From Ascidiaceihabitans sp. (lineage in GTDB: Bacteria > Pseudomonadota > Alphaproteobacteria > Rhodobacterales > Rhodobacteraceae), in contig JAQXDI010000081.1 of the NCBI GenBank assembly GCA_029251465.1, positions 1 through 60,709 of the forward strand: DNA of 60,709 nt. Reading direction: 5' to 3'. Below, piece after piece: positions 25,794 through 34,412 of this stretch. Made by a program: the position numbers and the translations under genes. The notes below the pieces were generated by a model. It did not search any database, had not been told where the DNA came from, and worked only from the letters and a program-made list of their open reading frames with translations. Within the stretch, counting starts at the first letter, position 1; each line of letters begins with the position of its first letter.

Positions 25794-27248
25794 ATGACCC
25801 TCAAAGTGATGAATATCGACCCTTCCTTGTGCTTTGTAGCGAACACTTGGGTGCCTGCGCTGTCTGCTCAAACGTTGCCGCTCAGGAACCCGTCGGATGG
25901 GTCCACGATTTGCGAGATCGCGCGCGGAAATGCAGATGACATTGCCCGCGCAGTTGGCGCGGCCGAGGCGGCCTTGGTTGGCGAGTGGGGCCAATTGCCT
26001 GCGTTCGAACGCGGGCGCATCCTAACCCGCATCGGCACTGAGGTTCTCAAGAACATCGACGAACTGACCGCCCTTGAAGCCATGGACGTGGGTAAGCCCA
26101 CCAAACAGGCACGCGCCGACGTGATCGCACTGGCGCGCTACATGGAATTTTACGGCGGTGCTGCCGATAAAATCCACGGCGAAACCATCCCGTTCCAAGA
26201 CGGCTACACCGTCTACACCCTGCGCGAACCGCACGGCGTTACGGGTCACATCGTGCCATGGAACTATCCGATGCAGATCATAGGACGCTCTGTCGGGGCG
26301 GCTTTGGCGATGGGCAATGCGTGCATTTTGAAACCCGCAGAAGAGGCCTGTTTGACGGCCCTCGCCTTTGCCGAGATCTGCAAGCAAGCAGGCTTGCCCG
26401 ATGGCGCGCTGAACGTCGTGCCCGGCCTTGGGGCCGAAGCGGGGGCAGCGCTGACAGCCCACCCATCTGTGCATCACGTGTCGTTCACAGGGTCAGTCGG
26501 GGTTGGCAAAATGATCCAATCGTCCTCTGCACAAAACGCGGTTCCTGTGACGTTGGAACTGGGCGGGAAATCCCCGCAGCTGGTCTTTGACGACGCTGAT
26601 CTGGACGCAGCGTTACCGTTTCTTGTGAACGCAGGCATCCAAAACGCAGGGCAAACCTGTTCCGCATCTTCGCGCATTCTGGTGCAGCGCGGGGTCTATG
26701 ACCAAGTTGTCGCGCGCATGGCGACGGCCTACGCCAAATTGCGCGTCGGGCCTGCGAGCGATGATCTGGAACTGGGGCCACTGATTTCACAACGTCAAAA
26801 AGACATCGTGCAAGGGTTCATCGAACAAGGCGCTGATCTGCGCTGTGTAGCAACCGGCCAAATCATGGGCAACGCACCGGGCACGGGGGCCTACATCGCC
26901 CCGACCCTGTTTGCCGACGTGCCACCAGATCACGTGCTTGCCCAGCAGGAAATATTCGGCCCCGTTCAGGTCGTCATCCCGTTCGAGGACGAAGACGACG
27001 CCAGTGCGATCGCCAATGGCACCGATTTCGGGCTGGTCGCGTCGGTCTGGACCGCAAATGGCGCACGTCAAATGCGGCTGGCCAAACGACTGCGCGCGGG
27101 GCAGGTTTTCTTGAACAACTACGGTGCTGCGGGCGGTGTGGAATTGCCGTTTGGCGGCGTCGGCCTGTCCGGCCATGGCCGCGAAAAAGGCTTTGAGGCC
27201 CTGTACGGATTTTCAACGTTAAAAACCGTCGCTGCCCTGCACGGCTAG
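25794..27248 (+). CDS. Aldehyde dehydrogenase (betaine-aldehyde dehydrogenase-like)
   Basis: A 484-aa NAD(P)-dependent aldehyde dehydrogenase with Glu255 (LELGGK) and the catalytic Cys289 (NAGQTCSAS), the PWNYP motif at 155-159 and FTGSVGVGK at 231-239. The GQTCSASSR active-site surround is like the betaine-aldehyde and omega-amino-aldehyde group. It lies 51 bp after TRAP operon 2 and 25 bp before an SDR gene on the same strand, so transporter and two oxidoreductases are probably one catabolic unit: uptake of a hydroxylated acid or alcohol, oxidation by the SDR, then oxidation to the acid. Confidence 0.88.
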   Translation: MTLKVMNIDPSLCFVANTWVPALSAQTLPLRNPSDGSTICEIARGNADDIARAVGAAEAALVGEWGQLPAFERGRILTRIGTEVLKNIDELTALEAMDVGKPTKQARADVIALARYMEFYGGAADKIHGETIPFQDGYTVYTLREPHGVTGHIVPWNYPMQIIGRSVGAALAMGNACILKPAEEACLTALAFAEICKQAGLPDGALNVVPGLGAEAGAALTAHPSVHHVSFTGSVGVGKMIQSSSAQNAVPVTLELGGKSPQLVFDDADLDAALPFLVNAGIQNAGQTCSASSRILVQRGVYDQVVARMATAYAKLRVGPASDDLELGPLISQRQKDIVQGFIEQGADLRCVATGQIMGNAPGTGAYIAPTLFADVPPDHVLAQQEIFGPVQVVIPFEDEDDASAIANGTDFGLVASVWTANGARQMRLAKRLRAGQVFLNNYGAAGGVELPFGGVGLSGHGREKGFEALYGFSTLKTVAALHG

Positions 27249-27273
27249 TCATTTCGAAACAAGGAGAAGCGCA

Positions 27274-28020
27274 ATGCGTTTGGATGGAAAAGTAGCAATC
27301 GTCACCGGTGGCGCGTCAGGCTTTGGCGCTGGTATTGCACGCAAATTTGTCGCCGAAGGGGCCCATGTGATGTTGGCAGACCTGAACATCACAATGGCGC
27401 AGGAACTGGCCAAAGAGCTTGGTGAAAACGCCCATGCGGTTGAAACAAACGTGGCCAATGACGCTTCGGTTGCGGCGATGACCAAGGCCACTTTGGACGC
27501 CTTTGGGCGCATCGACATTCTGATCAACAATGCGGGCACAACTCACTGGCCTGCGCAGATGGAAGACGTGTCCGAGGATGACTTTGACAAGGTTTTTGCC
27601 GTCAATTGCAAGTCGATCTACCTAACGGCCAAGCACATCGCGCCGCTGATGAAGGCGCAGAAATCGGGGGCGGTTTTGAACGTGTCTTCGACGGCGGCCC
27701 TGTCCCCGCGCCCTCGGCTTAACTGGTACAACGCATCCAAAGGCTGGGTGAACAATGCAACCAAAAGCATGGCCATCGAACTGGCCCCGGAAGGCGTGCG
27801 CGTGAACGCGATAAACCCGGTCGCGGGCGACACGCCATTGCTTAAGATGTTCATGGGTGAAGACACGCCTGAACGTCGTGCGCAATTTCTGTCGACCATC
27901 CCGATTGGCCGTTTTTCCACACCCGAAGACATGGCAAACGCCGCGTGCTACCTGTGCTCGGACGAGGCCAGCATGGTCACAGGCATCTGCATGGAAATCG
28001 ACGGTGGGCGCTGTATTTAA
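27274..28020 (+). CDS. Short-chain dehydrogenase/reductase
   Basis: A 248-aa classical SDR. The cofactor motif is TGGASGFGAGIA (about residues 11-22), the NNAG motif is at about 89-92 (INNAGTTHW), and the catalytic Ser-Tyr-Lys set is in NVSSTAALSPRPRLNWYNASKGW: Tyr-x-x-x-Lys is present. Asp at the end of the second strand (LADLN) suggests NAD(H) over NADP(H). Many relatives are annotated FabG, but the operon with a transporter and an aldehyde dehydrogenase points to a catabolic alcohol or hydroxy-acid dehydrogenase. Confidence 0.88.
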   Translation: MRLDGKVAIVTGGASGFGAGIARKFVAEGAHVMLADLNITMAQELAKELGENAHAVETNVANDASVAAMTKATLDAFGRIDILINNAGTTHWPAQMEDVSEDDFDKVFAVNCKSIYLTAKHIAPLMKAQKSGAVLNVSSTAALSPRPRLNWYNASKGWVNNATKSMAIELAPEGVRVNAINPVAGDTPLLKMFMGEDTPERRAQFLSTIPIGRFSTPEDMANAACYLCSDEASMVTGICMEIDGGRCI

Positions 28021-28031
28021 GGGCTTAACCC

Positions 28032-29291
28032 CTAGATCAAAGCCGTCGACAGGATCGGAAAATAGCTGAGTAAGATCAGCACAACCAGCACCGACACCAG
28101 AAATGGCCATAGCCCGCGCATGATTTGCGTCGGGCTCGCGCCGCTCATGCTGGATGCGATGTATAGCCCGATCCCGACAGGCGGTGTCAGCAGGCCCAGC
28201 ACCAAATTCAAGCTCATCACGACGCCAAATTGATAGGGGTCGATATCGTAATTGTTCATTGCGATGGGCAGTAAAATTGGCGTCACCAGAATGATCGCCG
28301 CAATGCCGTCGATCAGCATCCCCACGCACAGCAACACCAGATTGACGATCAGCAAAAACGTGAACGGATCGTCCGTGATCGAGGTGATCAATGCCGCCAG
28401 TTTTTGGGGTAGTGCTTCGTAAATGATTACCCAGCCGAAAACGTTGGCGGCGGCGATCATAAAGATCACCATGGATGCATTGCGCGCCGTGCGACCGAAC
28501 AATTCGCCCAGTTTGGCCAGCTTGATTTCGCCGTACACCAGCCATCCGACCAGGAATGCGATCAGTGACGCGACGGCGGCAGATTCAGTGGGGGTCGCGA
28601 TGCCAAACAGAATTCCGCCGATGATCGCGGCTGGAATTAGCGCGGCCGGCAATGCATGGATCAGTGCACTGCGAATGTCCGGCCAAGACATCCATTCACC
28701 TTTTGGGAATTGCACGCTGAGACCAATCAATGAGATGACAACAAAGAACGCAAACGCCAGCATCAGCCCCGGAATGATGCCCGCAAGGAACATATCGCCA
28801 ATCGGAATTTGCGCCAAAACGCCGTAGATCACAAACAACATCGACGGGGGGATCACGGGGGCCAGTAGACCTCCTGCTGCGGTCGTGGCGGCGGCGAACC
28901 CTCTGGAATAACCCTCTTTTTCCATTTCGGGCACCATTGCGCGGCTCATCACTGCGATCTGGCTGGCGGCGGACCCGATGATCGCGGCCATGAACATGTT
29001 CGCCAGCAAATTGATGTAGGCAAGCCCGCCGCGAAACCCGCCGACAAACACCCGCGCAGCGTTGATAAGACGCGAGGTCATGCCACCCTCGTTCATCAGT
29101 TCGCCTGTCAGCATGAACAACGGAATCGCCAGCAGCCCGTAGTTTTCGACACCCGAAAACATCTGCTGCGCAAAGCTGTCGAATAGCACGGTATTGCCGC
29201 TTTCCGCGATGTACCAAATGGCTGTGAGGGTCAGAACCAAAGCGATGGGAACCGCGCCAAACAGCAAAAGCGCAAAGATGAACGGGGTCAT
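28032..29291 (-). CDS. dctM: TRAP transporter large permease (DctM), system 3
   Basis: A 419-aa DctM-family channel subunit with the usual glycine-rich loops (GGLLAPVIPPSMLFVIYGV) and about a dozen hydrophobic helices. The start MTPFIFAL at 29291 overlaps the dctQ stop as ATGA; a longer frame upstream runs inside dctQ and is rejected. It is convergent with the SDR gene, 11 bp away. Standard DctM length, unlike the long systems 1 and 2, so it belongs to a different subfamily and most likely carries a different solute. Confidence 0.92.
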   Translation of the reverse strand: MTPFIFALLLFGAVPIALVLTLTAIWYIAESGNTVLFDSFAQQMFSGVENYGLLAIPLFMLTGELMNEGGMTSRLINAARVFVGGFRGGLAYINLLANMFMAAIIGSAASQIAVMSRAMVPEMEKEGYSRGFAAATTAAGGLLAPVIPPSMLFVIYGVLAQIPIGDMFLAGIIPGLMLAFAFFVVISLIGLSVQFPKGEWMSWPDIRSALIHALPAALIPAAIIGGILFGIATPTESAAVASLIAFLVGWLVYGEIKLAKLGELFGRTARNASMVIFMIAAANVFGWVIIYEALPQKLAALITSITDDPFTFLLIVNLVLLCVGMLIDGIAAIILVTPILLPIAMNNYDIDPYQFGVVMSLNLVLGLLTPPVGIGLYIASSMSGASPTQIMRGLWPFLVSVLVVLILLSYFPILSTALI

Positions 29292-29818
29292 ACGCGCGGC
29301 CCACGCAGGGTTGCGATCAGGTTGGCGATCGCATGCACGCTGGCCCCGAACGCAAAGGCCACCATGATGATCCAAACCCAGATCTTTTTGATGCCCAGTG
29401 TGGTGGTTGGTTCGGCGTAGACAAAATTGAACGTCTCGCCTTGGAATGTTTCGATATCAAAGCCGGCGCGCAGCAGATCCAAAGGCAATAACCAGCGCCA
29501 GAGGAAATACACGATGGCCGCGGCAAACAGCAAAACAATCAGGTCAATTGCGATGCTCAGCACGTGGCGCGCACGTTGGCCAAGCATGTCTTTGATCATG
29601 GTCACGGACACTGCACTGCGTTCGTGCACACCCGCCGAGGCGGCCAGAAACGTCATCCAAACCATGGCGTAAATCGCGGCCTCATCCACCCAATAGATCG
29701 ATGCGTTCATGGCCCGCGTGACCACGTTCAACAGGATCAACAAGGTGATCAGAATGGCAAGGAACGAGGCGCAGAATATCTCTGCGCGCGCAAGACCCTG
29801 CGACAGTTTGGTGATCAT
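29288..29818 (-). CDS. dctQ: TRAP transporter small permease (DctQ), system 3
   Basis: A 176-aa membrane protein with four hydrophobic helices, the standard DctQ size. The conserved core is YWVDEAAIYAMVWMTFLAASAG followed by a HERSAVSV segment. It lies between dctP (58 bp upstream, with a hairpin in the gap) and dctM (4-nt overlap). Confidence 0.9.
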   Translation of the reverse strand: MITKLSQGLARAEIFCASFLAILITLLILLNVVTRAMNASIYWVDEAAIYAMVWMTFLAASAGVHERSAVSVTMIKDMLGQRARHVLSIAIDLIVLLFAAAIVYFLWRWLLPLDLLRAGFDIETFQGETFNFVYAEPTTTLGIKKIWVWIIMVAFAFGASVHAIANLIATLRGPRV

Positions 29819-29840
29819 TTGGGCAACAGCCTTTGCAGTG

Positions 29841-29867
29841 TCAGGACCGGAAGGTAACCGGCCCTGA
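29841..29867 (-). terminator. Intra-operon hairpin after dctP 3
   Basis: On the minus strand TCAGGGCCGG and CCGGTCCTGA form a 10-bp stem with one G-T pair and a 7-nt loop. It lies between the dctP stop and the dctQ start. No T-tract follows, so partial termination or 3'-end protection of dctP mRNA is more likely than full termination. Confidence 0.65.
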
Positions 29868-29876
29868 TCGCTTTAG

Positions 29877-30869
<993 letters not shown>

Positions 30870-31062
30870 CTATTGCTCAAAATTATTGACCACAGCTTGC
30901 AGCGCATGGCCGCCATTAGGCAACAGAGATGTCAGGTTTTTGCGTATCAGACGCTGCGAAAATGACGGATTTCGCCAAATTCCCGCATCAAGGGTAAGGA
31001 AAACCTCACTTTTGAGACTCACGTCAATCGGGAAACCTGACTACATTCAAAGGAGTTATCTT

Positions 31063-31338
31063 ATGCGTGATTTTTTAGTGCGTTCCTTAAACAAGATTAT
31101 CTGGCTGGTATTTATTGCCATGATTATCGGGACAATTGCCGGGGCGCTGATCGCCTTGAGCCAACACATTGTCCTTGGGGTTTTGGTGTTTTTTGGCGGC
31201 CTGTTGCTGTCGATGTTCATCGCGGGTTCGTTTTTTGTTGCGACCGGAATTTATGAACTATGCCTAGGCATTTACAATAATACGGCGTGCTCGGCTGACG
31301 CGCTAGAGGCCCTCGCAGGGGTCGACCCAGCCGGTTAA
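31063..31338 (+). CDS. Small two-helix membrane protein (holin-like by position)
   Basis: A 91-aa protein I do not recognise by family. A short basic N-terminus (MRDFLVRSLNK) is followed by two long hydrophobic segments at about residues 12-32 and 38-66, and by a short hydrophilic acidic tail. AAGGAG lies 8 nt before the ATG. It is divergent from TRAP operon 3 across a 208-bp gap and precedes a cytosolic peptidoglycan hydrolase-like gene. Size and topology would fit a class II holin, but the tail is acidic rather than basic, and ordinary small inner-membrane proteins look the same. The role is inference from position only. Confidence 0.6.
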   Translation: MRDFLVRSLNKIIWLVFIAMIIGTIAGALIALSQHIVLGVLVFFGGLLLSMFIAGSFFVATGIYELCLGIYNNTACSADALEALAGVDPAG

Positions 31339-31352
31339 ATCCACGCAATCAG

Positions 31353-31371
31353 GGCCGCAATTTTCGCGGCC
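31353..31371. terminator. Small hairpin after the two-helix protein gene
   Basis: GGCCGC and GCGGCC pair around an AATTTTC loop 14 bp after the stop codon. The stem is short and has no T-tract; it may separate the small membrane gene from the hydrolase gene 130 bp on. Confidence 0.35.
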
Positions 31372-31500
31372 TAACGCTGGATCATATTTAGAACTTACGA
31401 CGCCTAACCTATTCAAGGCGAACACTTTTCGGGTGAACGATATCACCTTGCCCAATCGATTTTGAACTGACGTTTCACACGACTGATTAAGGAGACCAAA

Positions 31501-32280
31501 ATGTATATTTTAGATGGCGACCCTTCTGCCCTTTCGGCATGGATCCGCGATGAAATCACCTTTCCCGGAGAATTCGGACGCGGCAAGCGCGGCAACTCTG
31601 CCAAGCGCGCCCAAGAATGGCTGTGCCTGCATGGATTCGGGTTGGTGATTGATGGTGATTTCGGACGCGTCAGCGAAGATACCGTGATGCGGTTTCAGTT
31701 CGACCTAGGCCTGCACAGTACTGGAAAAGTCGACGAACCGACATGGACCGCCCTTGTGCAACCGATGCTGGATGTGTTGGTGAACCCCTTGCTGGCGTCG
31801 ATGTCGTTTGGCGATGCGGTCGCTGAATTTGCCAACCAACATCTTATCCCGCATCCGCGCGAAGTCGGCGGGCAAAACGCAGGCCCGTGGGTGCGTTTGT
31901 ACATGAAGGGCAATGAGGGGCGCGACATGCCGTGGTGCGCTGGGTACGTGTCGTTTTGCCTGCACCAGGCCAGCGAAGCCTTGATGCATCCAATGCCAAT
32001 GGGCACCAGCTTTTCTTGCGATAATCTTGCGCGCAATGCCCAAGACACCGGCCTGTTTTTACGCGAACGCGACGCCTCTGCGGATCAAATTCCGATGGGG
32101 TCCGTATTTTTGCGCCGCTCCGATCCGCTTGACTGGACCCACACGGGCATCGTCACCCACGCAGCCCAAAACCACTACGAAACCAACGAAGGCAACACCA
32201 ACGATGAAGGATCGCGTGAAGGCTACGAAGTCTGCACGCGCCGCCGTGGATATTCAAACACAGATTTCATCGTTTTCTAA
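31501..32280 (+). CDS. Peptidoglycan-binding + CHAP/NlpC-like cysteine hydrolase, no signal peptide
   Basis: A 259-aa two-domain protein. Residues about 28-88 form a PG_binding_1 domain (AKRAQEWLCLHGFGLVIDGD, then TVMRFQFDLGL). Residues about 105-259 look like a TIGR02594/CHAP-type papain-like amidase with Cys146 (PWCAGYVS), His214 (DWTHTGIV) and a possible third residue Asn229 or Asn232 (TNEGNTN). It would cleave the peptide part of peptidoglycan. There is no signal peptide, so like phage endolysins it is made in the cytosol and needs another way to reach the wall. AAGGAG lies 7 nt before the ATG. Two large unknown genes follow on the same strand. Confidence 0.78.
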   Translation: MYILDGDPSALSAWIRDEITFPGEFGRGKRGNSAKRAQEWLCLHGFGLVIDGDFGRVSEDTVMRFQFDLGLHSTGKVDEPTWTALVQPMLDVLVNPLLASMSFGDAVAEFANQHLIPHPREVGGQNAGPWVRLYMKGNEGRDMPWCAGYVSFCLHQASEALMHPMPMGTSFSCDNLARNAQDTGLFLRERDASADQIPMGSVFLRRSDPLDWTHTGIVTHAAQNHYETNEGNTNDEGSREGYEVCTRRRGYSNTDFIVF

Positions 32281-32334
32281 AATTACACGACACCAATTTT
32301 ACCACCTTAACCATTGAAAAGAAGGAATTATCAG

Positions 32335-34350
32335 ATGGCCAAAGCAACCAAACTTCAGCAACGGATCGCAAACCGCGCCGCCCGTGCCGCAGGTCCCGCA
32401 TTTGTCGGGCAAATCATGTCGAGCGTCGTCGAGGATGACGACGGCGGCAAGCACGAGATCGTTTTCCTGCCAGACAAAAACAACCCTGACCTACGCGACG
32501 CCGGTAAGCCTATGCACTTTTATTTCTTGCCTCAAACCAATAGGTTAGCACGACATTCTGGCGGTGATTTCGTCTTTGGGGTGCAGCGGTTTTCCGGCAT
32601 CATGGATCCGTCCAAAAACATCGGTGAAGACGGGTTTTCTGAGCTAGCCAGCGGTGTGATGAACTTCACAGCCACGCTTGCCCCTCCGCCCGGCGTCGTT
32701 GAAAAAGCGTTCGAAAAGGTCAAAGAGCAGCTGCAACTGACCCAGAACAAGCACTATTTTTGGCAAAAGAATACGCCCATCGTGGCCACCCCTGCCCCGG
32801 TTGCGTTGCGGTCTAATGAAACCGTCTTGCACAGCCTGAATTACAAGAATTCAGACACCGGTCAGGACGGCGCAATCAGCGACAATCCCGATGCGTGGGC
32901 CTTTGAAATCCAAGGTACTGGCGCGGGCACATTGAACATCATGGCCACCAACGCCTACACCGTGATGATGGGGCGCCGCCCGATCGAATTGGTCTGGGGC
33001 GCTGCGAAAAAAGGCACCTCGCCCCTGACCTTGGAAAACCACATTTCCTATGACGTTTGGACTGTGCCCTACACGTTGAAAATCGTCGGCGATTGGGAAA
33101 AAATCCGCACGCATTTTTCCGCCTCGGTCGAGGGTCAATACGCGTGGTTCAAAGCGTCCGCCTCGCATGAGGTCAACAAGCTGATGGAAAACGGCGCGAT
33201 CACGGTCGACATCACGGTTGGTGCTGGCATGGACATGGAATTGCGCCAGAAAATCGACATGGCCGCCGACTCGATCATCGCATCGATCACCACAATGGTG
33301 ATGGACAAGATGAAGCAAGCTGGCACCACGCTCGACGACGAAGTCGACGGGGCCGAAGCCCAAGAGCACACCCAAGAGAAGAAGAAAAAGCGCAAATGGT
33401 GGTCGCCGATCCAGACCTTTAAGGTCGGCCTGTCAGTCGCTGTCAAAAACCGCAAAGACGTGTTCCAAGGCAGCTTTACCTACGAGAAACGCATCGAAGA
33501 ACAAGTCACCCGCTCCGAGGTGATCTCGGCCCAAATGGAAGGCGTGTTCGACGAAATCAAAGCCGATGAAACCAACCTTGATCGCTACTTTACCGAAGTG
33601 TTCATGGAAGAAGGGTTTCGCAAAGTGCACGTTGTCACCTCGGCCATTGCCAACTGGCCCGAAAACCAGATCGGCGACCCGATCCATTCGCTCAAGGTGC
33701 AGATCGGCTATCCTGACAGCAACGGCCAGATCAACTGGAAACCATCGGGGCGCGTGCTGGACGGGCCAACGGACGTCGAAATGTCAGGCACGACAATTCC
33801 CGCCATTTGGGTGCCCGGCAACAAGGACGCGCGGTTCATCTTTGATTTCACCCGTAACGGTGATCGCAGCGATGACAGCGAAAAAATCTGGGTGCGCAAA
33901 ACCATTGCGTTCAAAGAAAGCCCCGATGTCGCGATCAACGAGGTGGTTGAGGAATACGAAACCGATGCCCACACCATCGACGTGCGCGCCGAAAGTTCAG
34001 GCCAGCTGTTGGTCGGGCCCATCAACATCGGCATGGTGATCCCAGATGCAGACAAGCAGATCGACGTGATCGTGCATGTCCGCACCCCGAAATTTGGCGA
34101 AAAGGCTTATCGCTTCAACGGCAGCACCGCCGCCGCCGAGCGGTACTACAAAGTCTGGTACGCCAAACCGGAGGATCTTGAGGATTACGAATACAAGGTC
34201 GAGGCAACGGTCAAAGGCAAACGCTTTGGTCAGAAATCGGTGCGCTGGGAAGGCGATTGGACAACGGGGTCCGGCAACGGGCCACTGACCGTCGAAATCC
34301 CCGCCCCGCCGGACGCTTTGAACGACAAACTCGATACCTATTTGTCCTGA
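32335..34350 (+). CDS. Large unknown protein, 671 aa, with C-terminal beta-sandwich-like repeats
   Basis: Not recognised. The start MAKATKLQQR at 32335 has AAGGA 9 nt upstream; the longer frame is rejected. No signal peptide and no clear transmembrane helix. The N-terminal third is mixed. Residues about 255-330 alternate polar and hydrophobic residues and contain a long helix-like stretch (KIDMAADSIIASITTMVMDK). A basic patch, KKKKRKWW, lies at 349-356. The last about 240 residues read as two beta-rich units (about 430-530 and 545-655), the second with a Tyr-x-Tyr-x-Val ... Trp pattern like Ig-fold domains of extracellular or phage-structural proteins. It sits 54 bp after the hydrolase gene and 62 bp before another giant, so the three are probably co-expressed. 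Function unknown. Confidence 0.7.
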   Translation: MAKATKLQQRIANRAARAAGPAFVGQIMSSVVEDDDGGKHEIVFLPDKNNPDLRDAGKPMHFYFLPQTNRLARHSGGDFVFGVQRFSGIMDPSKNIGEDGFSELASGVMNFTATLAPPPGVVEKAFEKVKEQLQLTQNKHYFWQKNTPIVATPAPVALRSNETVLHSLNYKNSDTGQDGAISDNPDAWAFEIQGTGAGTLNIMATNAYTVMMGRRPIELVWGAAKKGTSPLTLENHISYDVWTVPYTLKIVGDWEKIRTHFSASVEGQYAWFKASASHEVNKLMENGAITVDITVGAGMDMELRQKIDMAADSIIASITTMVMDKMKQAGTTLDDEVDGAEAQEHTQEKKKKRKWWSPIQTFKVGLSVAVKNRKDVFQGSFTYEKRIEEQVTRSEVISAQMEGVFDEIKADETNLDRYFTEVFMEEGFRKVHVVTSAIANWPENQIGDPIHSLKVQIGYPDSNGQINWKPSGRVLDGPTDVEMSGTTIPAIWVPGNKDARFIFDFTRNGDRSDDSEKIWVRKTIAFKESPDVAINEVVEEYETDAHTIDVRAESSGQLLVGPINIGMVIPDADKQIDVIVHVRTPKFGEKAYRFNGSTAAAERYYKVWYAKPEDLEDYEYKVEATVKGKRFGQKSVRWEGDWTTGSGNGPLTVEIPAPPDALNDKLDTYLS

Positions 34351-34412
34351 CGCAACGATGCAGCCTGAGCCACGCGCAAAGGCTGCATCCCTTCGATTTC
34401 GGAGCTGAACCA